In this document: in pieces, positions 38,201 to 46,630 of the stretch
Numbering within the stretch: position 1 is the first letter of the stretch
Layout of the letters: each line of letters opens with the position of its first letter
DNA from: Candidatus Stahliibacteriota bacterium
Lineage (GTDB): Bacteria; Hydrothermota; Tepidihabitantia; SM23-42
Assembly: GCA_030602565.1 (NCBI GenBank)
Contig: JAUVZL010000004.1
Span: 1-64,000, forward strand
Direction of reading: 5' to 3'
DNA: 64,000 nucleotides
The notes under the pieces: model-generated
The model's database searches: none
Told to the model about the DNA's origin: nothing
Seen by the model: the letters and a program-made list of their open reading frames with translations, nothing else
Position numbers and translations under genes: made by a program

Positions 38201-38453
38201 CTTTAGTATACGGTCATCAAATCCCTTTATCCATGCACTCAATATGAGGTTGCAGATCCCGCACAAAATGCCAGTAGAGATTACCGTCTATGATGTTAGG
38301 GGACGCGTTGTTGAAAACATAGTGGATACTGAAATGGAGCAAGGTTACTACACGCTGTCTTGGAACAATTCTAATATCGCAGCAGGTGTATATTTCCTGC
38401 GGGTGAAAACAAAAGATATCAAAAAAACCGAGAAAGTTGTAAAACTAAAATAG
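35244..38453 (+). CDS. Secreted C25/caspase-like protein with propeller-like and Ig-like repeats and sorting C-terminus
   Basis: VQICSHSSPWGN and FLNLFQCSGTRFFEENYCGG; repeated WxxW...DSNGVAW/W blocks; two copies of PNGGEI(V)WY..HTIEWN-type modules; C-terminal NIAAGVYFLRVKTKDIKKTEKVVKLK. Confidence 0.85.
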   Translation: MRKYLLAFSLPLFIFSQSFAKKPEYIDPYDRSMTSYAEWSAKIVREPFTIGRVYQTARENYQNELVDIVVYAPIYDGILDSLSVYISDLESEGYTIQVDTVRGWNAEDLRDHFIALLPSELVGAVLIGNVPFAWYEMEGGEGREEFPIDLYLMDLDGTWIDNDADGLFDNHTGNKEPEIWVGRIFASSITWGNEIYLVNNYFSKVHKYRTGGYNISQKALAYVDDDWYGYNDCSLGDLYDTVDVVRNYNTTTATDFRTRFTDAYEWVQICSHSSPWGNTFKYTGGYAGTVFNFELWFENPPWLFLNLFQCSGTRFFEENYCGGIYIFGQDNGLFAVGSAKVGSMLYFSDFYGPLNTGISTGEAFKYWFALHGIDDPSWFYGMCICGDPLLKPKQLSNMYARHGRRTITIDPRFNWSDPEPVDLDIETDGYVAATTDGAGRIWAAWVTGRSVSNGRTEICVSYNQNNVWSSPEIIDPYIYWDFFPALTCDTSGQAVLSWSRCYGRNYDIYLTSYDGANWAVPYRVSSRATDALHPAMTVDGGARLWVTMERWNHLNGDIYCRYHDGSTWQSMFAVTIDGANDYKPSMATDSNGVAWTAWASERYEDNRNIYVKNYNAGTGHWENLRRITSNPGQDQDVKVAVDGNGDVWVVWTTWRHGNSDIYQSSYNGSTWSNPQAVTTDSSRDEHCALAIDQDGYLWCIWQSDRSGDWEILARFYRDGQWHDISNISNNSYFDILPGTTLDDSGNIWVLFQTNRNGNWDIYASKLFSDLIEPQVVVIAPNGGEVFYTGEIDTIRWMAIDNIGVDSVSLEFSSNDGSSWQFVDNPGPQDSVYEWTIPPVHSTECLVRVRAFDAGLNMGEDVSDSLFSILDNIAPQISVLVPNGGEIWYWNEVHTIEWNSQDNVGIESLDVHLSLDGGMTYSLLLVHITGNDSLYDWAIPETTSFDCLIRVTGYDIGGNMDFDVSDSLFTIGELGIEELLGMPQAFAFSIRSSNPFIHALNMRLQIPHKMPVEITVYDVRGRVVENIVDTEMEQGYYTLSWNNSNIAAGVYFLRVKTKDIKKTEKVVKLK

Positions 38454-38481
38454 GCTAGAGTCAAATACTCACGCATTACTC

Positions 38482-38528
38482 ACTCCGTCACTCTGGTAAT
38501 TACCAGAGTGACGGAGTATCCTTTTTTT
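38482..38528 (+). terminator. Intrinsic terminator with 36-bp perfect palindrome
   Basis: ACTCCGTCACTCTGGTAA|TTACCAGAGTGACGGAGT (38482-38517) then ATCCTTTTTTT. Confidence 0.93.
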
Positions 38529-39819
38529 AGATACGTTGGGATAATAGATTTTTTATTTTGCGGTATAGTCTCGGTTTTGACTGAGGAAAGTGCCATGTAT
38601 AGAAGAGGTTATTGTGATATAAAGGGTCAGTCTTTTCATCAAAGCCGGTTTTTTCATATTCCTTGGTATGGGGAATGGGTGAGAATTCGCACAGATGTGC
38701 ATGCACTTTCAGTTTATGGCATAGCTTTATCGAATCGATTATCTCTTCATGTTCCTGACCAGGCATGCCAAACAATATGTAGGTATGTATTGTATCTGCA
38801 GAAAAGCCGGCTTGTTTCAGAACCTTGACTGCGTTAATGAATTCATCAGTGTTCACCTTACCACCGGTGCGTTTTTGAACCTCTGGATTGGTCGTTTCCA
38901 GGCTCAAATACATGGTTTTAAAATTCACCTTATACATTAAATGGGCTATCTCTTCAGTTATATACCGACAGTGTAAGCCATTAGAAGCGTGAAAGTTCAA
39001 CTTGTAATTGTGCTGTACGATTTTTTGCAGAAGGCTGGGAAATTTCTTGTTATAGAGCAATGCATCGTCAAAAAAGGCGATGTTTTTTGTCTTTTGTGCA
39101 AATCGGTCTAATTGCTTGATGACTACGTCATTAGCAAAAATGCTGAAGTTCGGGCACAATACCTTTATTGCGCAGTACGTGCAATTGAACGGGCAACCCC
39201 GTGAGGTTAGGATAATCCCATAATGGAGTTTATCATACAAAGAAAAATCAGGTGTAGTCCGAGCGGCGTTCAACTCAGTAGTTGCAGGATACCCTAAGTC
39301 AGCGAGTAGATTGATAAAATGTTCTTCTGAAGGTCCGGTAAAAACGATGTCCGCACCAGAATATTTTTTCGCATGCTTTTCACAGATCGTAGCGTAGATA
39401 CCGCCGAGGATGATCTTGGTTTTTGGGAATTCTGCTCTCAGTATCTTAATCACCTCGAATACACCGAGATACCAGTAGGTCATGCTCGAGGTTATGAATA
39501 TTATATCGGGCTTGGGCATTTTTTTTATTACTTGGATAAAACAATCCCTTGGTATGCCGTATCGTTTATAGCGTCGCGGCACCATTTTAAATATTTCGGG
39601 TTTCTCGACAACTTCATGGTGATATTTACCTCGACCAAATATATCGGTTTTGGTTTTGGTCTTGTAGTGCGGGTTCAAACGATCCATGCAATCAATAAAA
39701 TCGATTTCAAACCTTAGTTCTTTCATAATATTTGCGACGGTCAATAAACCAACCGGTTTGTTCCAGAAATCGAACGCCTTGAAATCATACACCCAGGGGT
39801 TGACGAGAAGCGCACGCAT
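38527..39819 (-). CDS. B12-binding/radical SAM protein
   Basis: CxxxCxxC in LTSRGCPFNCTYCAIKVL; N-terminal Rossmann/B12-like region; YILFGMPGQEHEEIIDSI. Confidence 0.92.
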   Translation of the reverse strand: MRALLVNPWVYDFKAFDFWNKPVGLLTVANIMKELRFEIDFIDCMDRLNPHYKTKTKTDIFGRGKYHHEVVEKPEIFKMVPRRYKRYGIPRDCFIQVIKKMPKPDIIFITSSMTYWYLGVFEVIKILRAEFPKTKIILGGIYATICEKHAKKYSGADIVFTGPSEEHFINLLADLGYPATTELNAARTTPDFSLYDKLHYGIILTSRGCPFNCTYCAIKVLCPNFSIFANDVVIKQLDRFAQKTKNIAFFDDALLYNKKFPSLLQKIVQHNYKLNFHASNGLHCRYITEEIAHLMYKVNFKTMYLSLETTNPEVQKRTGGKVNTDEFINAVKVLKQAGFSADTIHTYILFGMPGQEHEEIIDSIKLCHKLKVHAHLCEFSPIPHTKEYEKTGFDEKTDPLYHNNLFYTWHFPQSKPRLYRKIKNLLSQRI

Positions 39820-39935
39820 GGGCTTATTGTAGCTATTTGGAATGAAATATCAAGGCTGCAATTTTTTCATAGGTGATGCCAATTTGTTATGTTCATGCCT
39901 GCAAAAAATGGGCGTAAAACAAGTTTTTTCCAACC

Positions 39936-39963
39936 TTGACATGACTGTGGAAATGATTATGAT
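39936..39963 (+). promoter_or_regulatory. Promoter TTGACA-N16-TATGAT
   Basis: TTGACA 39936-39941, TATGAT 39958-39963. Confidence 0.65.
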
Positions 39964-39983
39964 TTACATTAAATGGAGTGTAA

Positions 39984-40205
39984 GTGAGCACAAAAATATA
40001 TCGATTCAAGTCTGTTGAAGAAGCAGATAGGTTTGAGTGGATACAAAGAATTAAGCAAGGTTTGCCCTATTGGGAATTTGATCGATTTGAGTATGCCAGA
40101 CTTTGTATTGCCTTTGAACCAGGAATTTATAAGTTTAGAACTTTCAAAGAAAAGGAAGATTGGGAGTTTACCCAGGTCTGTGAAAATTGGAAACAGCAAA
40201 ATTAG
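39984..40205 (+). CDS. Hypothetical 73-aa protein, putative antitoxin partner
   Basis: GTG start after GGAG; acidic/aromatic small ORF overlapping the next start by 19 nt. Confidence 0.6.
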   Translation: MSTKIYRFKSVEEADRFEWIQRIKQGLPYWEFDRFEYARLCIAFEPGIYKFRTFKEKEDWEFTQVCENWKQQN

Positions 40206-40675
40206 AAATATTGGCGGATATCTGCGAAAGATTCAATGAAGAGCAGGTTAAGTATGTAGTTTGCGGAGCATTTGCCGGCAAATTACATGGTATTGAAGAA
40301 ATCTCAAAGCAATTTAGACCTACAAAAGATTATGATTTTATAATTGATGGCAGCAAAGAGAATGTTAAAAAAATTAAAGCTGCATTAAAGGACCTTTTCA
40401 CGAAAATTGAGGATTTGCAGGATGATGAATTTGAAGAGTACACAACTATTCAGGTTGTTGAAGAAAAAAATGATCTCGTATTGGATTTGATTAAAGAGAT
40501 GTGGGGAATGAATTATTCTTATGTTATCAAGGATGCTGTTATAATTGAGTTGAAGGACGTGAAGATTCCGGTAATAAGTATTAATAACCTCCTTTGTATG
40601 AAAAAAAATTCTTTCAGACCACAGGATAGGTTTGATATCTATTGGCTCACAAAAATAAAGGGGAGAAAAAAGTGA
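40187..40675 (+). CDS. Nucleotidyltransferase-like protein (DUF6036/AbiEii-like)
   Basis: YVVCGAFAGKLHGI...RPTKDYDFIIDGSKENVKKIKAAL...NNLLCMKKNSFRPQDRFDIYWLTK. Confidence 0.7.
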   Translation: METAKLEILADICERFNEEQVKYVVCGAFAGKLHGIEEISKQFRPTKDYDFIIDGSKENVKKIKAALKDLFTKIEDLQDDEFEEYTTIQVVEEKNDLVLDLIKEMWGMNYSYVIKDAVIIELKDVKIPVISINNLLCMKKNSFRPQDRFDIYWLTKIKGRKK

Positions 40676-40729
40676 GTTTGTTAAGAGCAAGAACCACAGG
40701 GATTGCGGCGTGGGATGAAATATAATACT

Positions 40730-40870
40730 CCCTCTCCCTTGAGGGAGAGGGTTTACCCTGTGAAATAATACTGATTGAAACGTGATAAATCCATTACTAT
40801 GTTCGCTACTGAACTTTCACTCTTATTACCGTCAAAAAACGTTGTATTTCACGGGGTAAAGGGGTGAGGG
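40730..40870. repeat. MITE-like element with imperfect terminal inverted repeats
   Basis: Left CCCTC(TCCCTTGAGGGAGAGGG)TTTACCCTGTGAAATAATAC (40730-40771); right GTTGTATTTCACGGGGTAAAGGGGTGAGGG (40841-40870); no ORF inside. Confidence 0.7.
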
Positions 40871-40920
40871 TTTCCTAAAATGTCTATTAAACAATCTGTC
40901 CAAGTTTCTGTTTCTTTATA

Positions 40921-40948
40921 TTGACTTTGCTCTGCAGATTTGTAGAAT
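40921..40948 (+). promoter_or_regulatory. Promoter TTGACT-N16-TAGAAT, 6 nt before ATG 40955
   Basis: TTGACT 40921-40926, TAGAAT 40943-40948. Confidence 0.6.
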
Positions 40949-40954
40949 TGTAGT

Positions 40955-41176
40955 ATGGAAATAATAATTGTTCTTTTCTGGTTGGTCGCAATGGGAATCG
41001 GACTTCTGGCAACAGTATTCTGGATATGGATGATAATCGAAGTCGCGACAAAAGAGCCTGAAAATGGTAATGACAAAATCGTGTGGATTCTTATCGTGGT
41101 ATTGGCTGGTGTTATAGGTGCAGCAGTTTACTACTTTGTAAGAAGACCAGAACGAATAAAAAAGTTCGGTAAATAG
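40955..41176 (+). CDS. Small membrane protein, PLDc_N-like
   Basis: MEIIIVLFWLVAMGIGLLATVFWIWMIIEVATKEPENGNDKIVWILIVVLAGVIGAAVYYFVRRPERIKK. Confidence 0.8.
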   Translation: MEIIIVLFWLVAMGIGLLATVFWIWMIIEVATKEPENGNDKIVWILIVVLAGVIGAAVYYFVRRPERIKKFGK

Positions 41177-41224
41177 AAAGGAAACAATCCCTCTTGCTTA
41201 AGGGAGAGGGCAAGGCCTGTTCTA

Positions 41225-41332
41225 TCACCAAGCCTTTTTGTCTTTCTGTTTTTGCTTCCTTTCTTTCTTTGACATTCTTTTTTTCTTGGTTTTTGGTTTC
41301 TTTTTTTCTTTCTTATTTGGTTGCTTTGCCAT
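41225..41332 (-). CDS. Lysine-rich 35-aa microprotein downstream of glyA (not in ORF track)
   Basis: Minus-strand ATG 41332: MAKQPNKKEKKKPKTKKKRMSKKERKQKQKDKKAW*; 17 of 35 residues are Lys; 13 bp after glyA stop. Confidence 0.5.
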   Translation of the reverse strand: MAKQPNKKEKKKPKTKKKRMSKKERKQKQKDKKAW

Positions 41333-41345
41333 TATTTGTCCTTTT

Positions 41346-42791
41346 CTACAAAGGTTTTGCTATCTGCTGTAAATTGTCGACGAACTTCTTGAAGAATTCC
41401 TTTTCAGGAAAGATGCTTGCCAAAATCTTTGCGGCAAAAGGAGCCGCTTCTTCTGTTGGAAGGCAATACTGCATTTCCAAAAATTTCTTTCTAAATATCT
41501 TAACTTTCTTTTTCACATCAGTATTTTTTATGATAATCTCAGCTACGTATTCAGCAAGCACTTGGAAGTCTTTTTCTTTCATGCCAAACCTGGTCATTTC
41601 TTGGACACCCATTCTTATACCGCTTGCTTTAAGAAAGCTCTCATCATCGGGTAATGCTTGATAATTCGTTATAATATTATTCTCTTCCAGCCTTTGGGCA
41701 AGGTCCATGCCTGTACAGTGTTTACTTACCCGGATAACGACTTGATGGGTTTCAGTAAAACCATCTGCTTGGTCGCCTTCAACATCGATCCCCTTGTCTT
41801 TAAGGGCTTGGGCAAATGCCCGAGCATTTTTTCGCACCTGAGTTTGGTACTCTTTTTTAAAGACGTTCATCTCATAAGCTGCCATGAGTAGGGCGAGAAG
41901 TGTTCCCAAATGGTGGTTGCTCGTAGAGCCAGGGAAGGCTCGACTCTTGATATCTATCCAGAGCTTGGCTAATGGACTTCCTTTAGGTATGTTTGATGCA
42001 ATTACCCCGCGTTGAGGACCAAAAAAAGTTTTGTGCGTACTGCCGGTTACAATATCAGCGCCTTCTTTGAAAGGTTCTTGCAAAACCCCGTAGAGACCAA
42101 GAACATGAGCCATGTCATACATAATGACTGGCTTTGGATCCCAGTCTTTTACAATATCACTGACAAATTCGACTGGTTCTTTATGCAAAAACATGGACTT
42201 ACCAAAAACAATGAGTTCTGGTTTATGTTGTTCTAAGAGTTTCCTTAGTTCTTCGGTATCTGTTTTATAAAGACAATCTTTTTTCACCGGGAAATTTACA
42301 ACTTTTTCTTTCCCGGTTGCTGGGTCTTCTTCGACATAATTGAAAAGGGAACCCATTGGTTGAGAACTGAGATGACCACCTTTTGTCAATTCATTATTCA
42401 TCACCAATCTCAACTTGCGGAAGGGTTCACCTTGTTTTCTACCTCGGTTAATAAATTTCACATTAGCTTTAAACACCACTTCATTTGCCATTTGTCCGCT
42501 TATGGCTCTGAGTTCAACTCTGGGACAGTCAAAGTACTGCGCCATTTCCTGTCTCAAATCCTCTTCAACATCTCGAATTAAGTTGATACCCTGATAAAAA
42601 TATATTTCTTTTCCTTTCATGGTTCGGTGCTCAGCATACCTACCAGATGGGTCGGAAATCTCACACAACTTCACTAAAGAACTCGGCGTCGTCTCAGAAG
42701 GGATGAGGTTAACACATTCCTTCTGGCGCCACCGGTTATTTTCTTCAATTTTTTCCGTTAAATTTTCTATTTTTTCAAATAATATTGACAC
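41346..42791 (-). CDS. glyA: Serine hydroxymethyltransferase family protein (divergent)
   Basis: NLIPSETTPSSLVKLCEISDPSGRYAEH; MAHVLGLYG; ADIVTGSTHKTFFGPQRGVI (PLP Lys). Confidence 0.9.
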   Translation of the reverse strand: MSILFEKIENLTEKIEENNRWRQKECVNLIPSETTPSSLVKLCEISDPSGRYAEHRTMKGKEIYFYQGINLIRDVEEDLRQEMAQYFDCPRVELRAISGQMANEVVFKANVKFINRGRKQGEPFRKLRLVMNNELTKGGHLSSQPMGSLFNYVEEDPATGKEKVVNFPVKKDCLYKTDTEELRKLLEQHKPELIVFGKSMFLHKEPVEFVSDIVKDWDPKPVIMYDMAHVLGLYGVLQEPFKEGADIVTGSTHKTFFGPQRGVIASNIPKGSPLAKLWIDIKSRAFPGSTSNHHLGTLLALLMAAYEMNVFKKEYQTQVRKNARAFAQALKDKGIDVEGDQADGFTETHQVVIRVSKHCTGMDLAQRLEENNIITNYQALPDDESFLKASGIRMGVQEMTRFGMKEKDFQVLAEYVAEIIIKNTDVKKKVKIFRKKFLEMQYCLPTEEAAPFAAKILASIFPEKEFFKKFVDNLQQIAKPL

Positions 42792-42811
42792 ATAAATCTC
42801 CTTGCGTACTT

Positions 42812-42839
42812 ATAGTATTCCTTAAATTCTTGATGTCAA
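42812..42839 (-). promoter_or_regulatory. Promoter TTGACA-N16-TACTAT of glyA
   Basis: Reverse strand TTGACA (42839-42834), TACTAT (42817-42812). Confidence 0.5.
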
Positions 42840-42863
42840 GGGTCGGAACAAGTTGGGTTTTTT

Positions 42864-42924
42864 GCCCAATGAATTGGGCGACTACAAGAAAATCAGAATT
42901 TGGTAGTGGTCGAGCTTGCTCGAC
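42864..42924. repeat. Multi-hairpin palindromic element between glyA and purA
   Basis: GCCCAATGAATTGGGC (42864-42879), ACTAC/GTAGT (42881-42885/42903-42907), GTCGAGCTTGCTCGAC (42909-42924). Confidence 0.6.
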
Positions 42925-42948
42925 AGACTTTTGCAGCAAGAGAGACTA

Positions 42949-42976
42949 TTGACTTTTCCTGTTGCCTATGTAGAAT
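42949..42976 (+). promoter_or_regulatory. Promoter TTGACT-N16-TAGAAT of purA
   Basis: TTGACT 42949-42954, TAGAAT 42971-42976. Confidence 0.6.
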
Positions 42977-42995
42977 TAGGCGGAGTTAATGAGAT

Positions 42996-44243
42996 ATGAA
43001 GCTTGCAGTAGTTGGGTTACAATGGGGTGATGAAGGTAAAGGTAAGGTCGTTGACTATTTGGCGAAAGACTTTGACATTGACGCCCGATTTCAGGGTGGT
43101 ACTAATGCGGGTCATACGGTCCGCCACGAAGATCGAGAAGTCATTTTCCATCAAGTACCCTGCGGAGTCTTGAATAAAGGTGTTATCGGTGTTGTTGGTG
43201 CAGGGTGTGTGTTTGACCCGGCAATTTTCTTCAGTGAACTGTCCAATTTAAAAAAAATCAATCCCAAGATCGAAGAATGCATAAAAATCTCAAAATATTG
43301 TCATCTGATCATGCCTTATCACATTCTTATCGACAAGATACGAGAAGAATCAAAGCAAGGTATTGGCACTACAAAAAAAGGTATTGGGCCGGCTTATGAA
43401 GATAAATATGCTCGGGTCGGTTTAAGGGTTGGTGATCTTTTCAATCAAGAGTTCTTCAAAGAAAGACTGCGTGCGAATATTTCGAGAAAGAATCTTATGC
43501 TCATGGAAATCTATCATGCTGAACCTCTGTCAGACAGTGAGATATTTGACAAATATATGGACTATGCGAAAAAGCTCAAGCCAATAGTTATTAATGACGC
43601 CGCATATCTTAATGACGCGCTTACCAAAGGTAAGAACATCATCTTTGAAGGAGCCCAGGGTACTCTGTTGGATATTGATTTTGGCACTTACCCTTATGTT
43701 ACTTCATCACATACTGTAAGTGGCAGTGTTGGCGTTGGTCTTGGTTTACCACCGTTTTATGTTGAGCAAGTGCTTGGCGTTGCCAAAGCTTATACAACGA
43801 GGGTTGGTTTTGGACCTTTTCCGACCGAGAGCACCGAAGAATTTGGTAAAAGCCTTCGTGAAATAGGGAAAGAGTATGGTGCGACAACAGGCAGACCGCG
43901 TCGATGTGGACCTTTTGATGCTGCTATTGTAAAATATGCAGCTCAGTTGAACGGTGTGAAAGAGATCGTTCTGACGAAATTCGATGTTTTGTCTTCATTT
44001 GATAAATTGAAAATAGCAGTGGGTTATACTAATGCACCGGCATTTGATCCTTTTATCGCGGATAGGTTAGAACCTTCCTATGAAGAAATTCCAGGTTTTA
44101 AGAAAGATATTTCCAAGATAAGGGATTATGATGCCTTGCCTGATGAAGCCAAAGAGTACTTGAAATTGATTGAGCACTACACTGGTCTAAAAATAAAGTA
44201 TATCTCAGTTGGACCAGAAAGAAATGCCGTCATAAGGCTGTAG
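42996..44243 (+). CDS. purA: Adenylosuccinate synthetase
   Basis: VVGLQWGDEGKGKVVDYLA; GGTNAGHTV; GTTKKGIGPAYEDK; FEGAQGTLLDIDFGTYPYVTSS. Confidence 0.98.
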   Translation: MKLAVVGLQWGDEGKGKVVDYLAKDFDIDARFQGGTNAGHTVRHEDREVIFHQVPCGVLNKGVIGVVGAGCVFDPAIFFSELSNLKKINPKIEECIKISKYCHLIMPYHILIDKIREESKQGIGTTKKGIGPAYEDKYARVGLRVGDLFNQEFFKERLRANISRKNLMLMEIYHAEPLSDSEIFDKYMDYAKKLKPIVINDAAYLNDALTKGKNIIFEGAQGTLLDIDFGTYPYVTSSHTVSGSVGVGLGLPPFYVEQVLGVAKAYTTRVGFGPFPTESTEEFGKSLREIGKEYGATTGRPRRCGPFDAAIVKYAAQLNGVKEIVLTKFDVLSSFDKLKIAVGYTNAPAFDPFIADRLEPSYEEIPGFKKDISKIRDYDALPDEAKEYLKLIEHYTGLKIKYISVGPERNAVIRL

Positions 44244-44353
44244 GTCAAGTTTTAAAAAACAACCGATTAAAATCAACACAAGGAAATATTTGGATCAGTG
44301 AACGCGGCAAGCGTTGACTTTAAGCAAATCTTTAACCTTCATGAAATTTCCCC

Positions 44354-44381
44354 TTGATTTCTTTTTAATTATGTATATATT
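44354..44381 (+). promoter_or_regulatory. Promoter TTGATT-N16-TATATT, 7 nt before alr ATG 44389
   Basis: TTGATT 44354-44359, TATATT 44376-44381. Confidence 0.5.
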
Positions 44382-44388
44382 TATTTTA

Positions 44389-45567
44389 ATGGATGTTACA
44401 GAAGGAAGGGTCTGGGCAGAGATATTACTTGACCACTTGGTTAACAATTACAAAATCATAAAAAGGAAGGTAAAAAGCTCCGGAATCATGGCAGCGATCA
44501 AAGCAGATGCCTATGGTCACGGCGCGGTTGAAATTGCGCGGACACTTGAAGCTGAAGGTGTTTTTATGTTTGGCGTAGCCAGCGTTGAGGAGGGTATTGA
44601 ATTAAGACAAGGCGGTATCACGTCACGCATTCTCGTGCTCAGTCCGGTTCTGTATTCGCAGGTTGATGTCGTTTTTGAGTATAACCTAATACCGACGATA
44701 TCAGAGATGAAATTCTTTAACCTGCTTGACGAAAAAGCACGGGTTCTGAAAAAACCTATTCTCGTTCACATTGAGGTGGATACCGGGATGACAAGGACGG
44801 GTTTTCCGTATAATACTGCTTCAGCAGCAATCAGAAAGATTAGAAGGTCGCCGCACATCAAGATAGAAGGATTGTTTTCACACTTCCCCCTGGCTGATAG
44901 AGATGGCGCATTTACTAAAACGCAGATAAGACAGCTTGATACCCTTGTCCGAGACTTGGCTCGGCATAAGATAAAGCCACGATTTATACATCTTGCTAAT
45001 TCGTCAGGTATTTTCAAACACATTGACTCACACCATAATCTTGTGAGACCAGGCATTGCACTTTACGGTCTTGCAGCATCTCCAGATATTAGATACGGCA
45101 AGGGTTTTATGCCGGTGATGGCACTGAAATCTAAGGTTGTGAGCGTCCGGACCGTGAAGGCACATACACCAGTGAGCTATGGTCATACCTTTGTTACCAA
45201 AAAGAGGAGTAAAATCGCTACTATTAGTATTGGCTATGGTGATGGCTACCCACGGGTTCTTTCCAATATCGCCGATGTTCTGATAAAAGGGAAAAGGGCA
45301 CGTATTGTCGGAACCGTATGTATGGATTTGATAATGGTTGATGTTACTTACATAGCAGGTGTTAAGGTTGGTGATGTCGTGACCCTGATTGGGAAGGATG
45401 GTAAGGAGGAGATTACTGCTGAGGAATGTGCCAGGAAGTCAAAGACGATTGTATATGAGATAACATCAGGTATCGGACCAAGAGTTGCTCGTGTCTTCAA
45501 GTACAATGATCGTTTCATAAGCGTGAGAAACCTCTTGGGTCGATGGCGATATGATGGAAAGGTGTAG
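44389..45567 (+). CDS. alr: Alanine racemase
   Basis: MAAIKADAYGHGAVEIARTLE (PLP Lys), VSIGYGDGYPR; ORF track start 44314 lies upstream of the likely start MDVTEGRVWAEI. Confidence 0.96.
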   Translation: MDVTEGRVWAEILLDHLVNNYKIIKRKVKSSGIMAAIKADAYGHGAVEIARTLEAEGVFMFGVASVEEGIELRQGGITSRILVLSPVLYSQVDVVFEYNLIPTISEMKFFNLLDEKARVLKKPILVHIEVDTGMTRTGFPYNTASAAIRKIRRSPHIKIEGLFSHFPLADRDGAFTKTQIRQLDTLVRDLARHKIKPRFIHLANSSGIFKHIDSHHNLVRPGIALYGLAASPDIRYGKGFMPVMALKSKVVSVRTVKAHTPVSYGHTFVTKKRSKIATISIGYGDGYPRVLSNIADVLIKGKRARIVGTVCMDLIMVDVTYIAGVKVGDVVTLIGKDGKEEITAEECARKSKTIVYEITSGIGPRVARVFKYNDRFISVRNLLGRWRYDGKV

Positions 45568-45628
45568 GAGGGTTCTTGAATTTTTATTTGTTCAACACAA
45601 GGAAGATATTTCCAAAAAGGAGGTATAG

Positions 45629-46630
45629 ATGAAGAAATTGTTGATCCTTATGGTGTTTGTCTCTTTGTTTGCACAGGAGTCAACTCACCTAGTCAAAATA
45701 GATGATACTCTATGGGATATTGCAGATATTTATTATCAGAATCCGTTCCTCTGGCCCTATATTTGGCGCGCTAATTTGACGGAGATTGACGATCCTCACT
45801 GGATTTATCCTGATCAGATGTTTGTCATTCCACCTCATCCAGAAGGCGAGGTAACCGAGTATGAGTATGTTCCGGAAGCGGAACGTACAATAGTGTCGAT
45901 ACCACCAGAGAAAAAGGTAGCTGAGGTTATTTCAGTTATCGAGCCGGATCGAAGAATATTCAGTGAAGAAATCATCCATCGCGCGGGATTTATACTTGAG
46001 GAAGATATTCCACTGTGGGGTAAGATAGTCGGTACTGAGCCAAGTGGTGAGAAATTGATTACCAGTTACAAGAAGGTCTACATTGATCGTGCTGAAGACA
46101 TTAGCGTCGGTGATATTCTTACAATCTACCGCCCTGGGAAAACAATTAATCATCCTAAGACAGGCGAGTTTCTTGGTAAGGAAATTATCGTCTTGGGCAA
46201 AGCCGAAATCATAGATATCGGCAATGAAGGTTCAAGGGCTAAAGTCATCGCTTCGTATGCTGTTATAAAGAAGGGTGATTACGTGCTTCCTTATGAACCA
46301 ATTCTTGCCCCGGAAAATGTGGAGTTGGTTGCCACCGAAGATGAGATTGAAGGATACATAGTGGAAGTAAAAGATGAAGGTCTCCTCACCGAGCCGCACG
46401 TCTTTGCCTATATTGATCATGGAGAAAATACGGGCATCGCGGTCGGTGATTTATTTAATGTCTACCAGGAACGCAAGGTTGATGGTAAGGAGATGCCGGA
46501 TTTCGATATCGCAAAGATTCAAGTTATCAGTGTTTTCCAGAAGGCTTCAATCGGTTTGCTCCTTAATGTGAGAGAGACCGGCGTGGTGAAAAGGGGTGAG
46601 AAAATTAGATTAGCTATGGAGGCAAGGTGA
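45629..46630 (+). CDS. LysM-domain secreted protein
   Basis: Signal peptide then HLVKIDDTLWDIADIYYQNPFLWPYIWRANLTEIDDPHWIYPDQMFVIP. Confidence 0.9.
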   Translation: MKKLLILMVFVSLFAQESTHLVKIDDTLWDIADIYYQNPFLWPYIWRANLTEIDDPHWIYPDQMFVIPPHPEGEVTEYEYVPEAERTIVSIPPEKKVAEVISVIEPDRRIFSEEIIHRAGFILEEDIPLWGKIVGTEPSGEKLITSYKKVYIDRAEDISVGDILTIYRPGKTINHPKTGEFLGKEIIVLGKAEIIDIGNEGSRAKVIASYAVIKKGDYVLPYEPILAPENVELVATEDEIEGYIVEVKDEGLLTEPHVFAYIDHGENTGIAVGDLFNVYQERKVDGKEMPDFDIAKIQVISVFQKASIGLLLNVRETGVVKRGEKIRLAMEAR

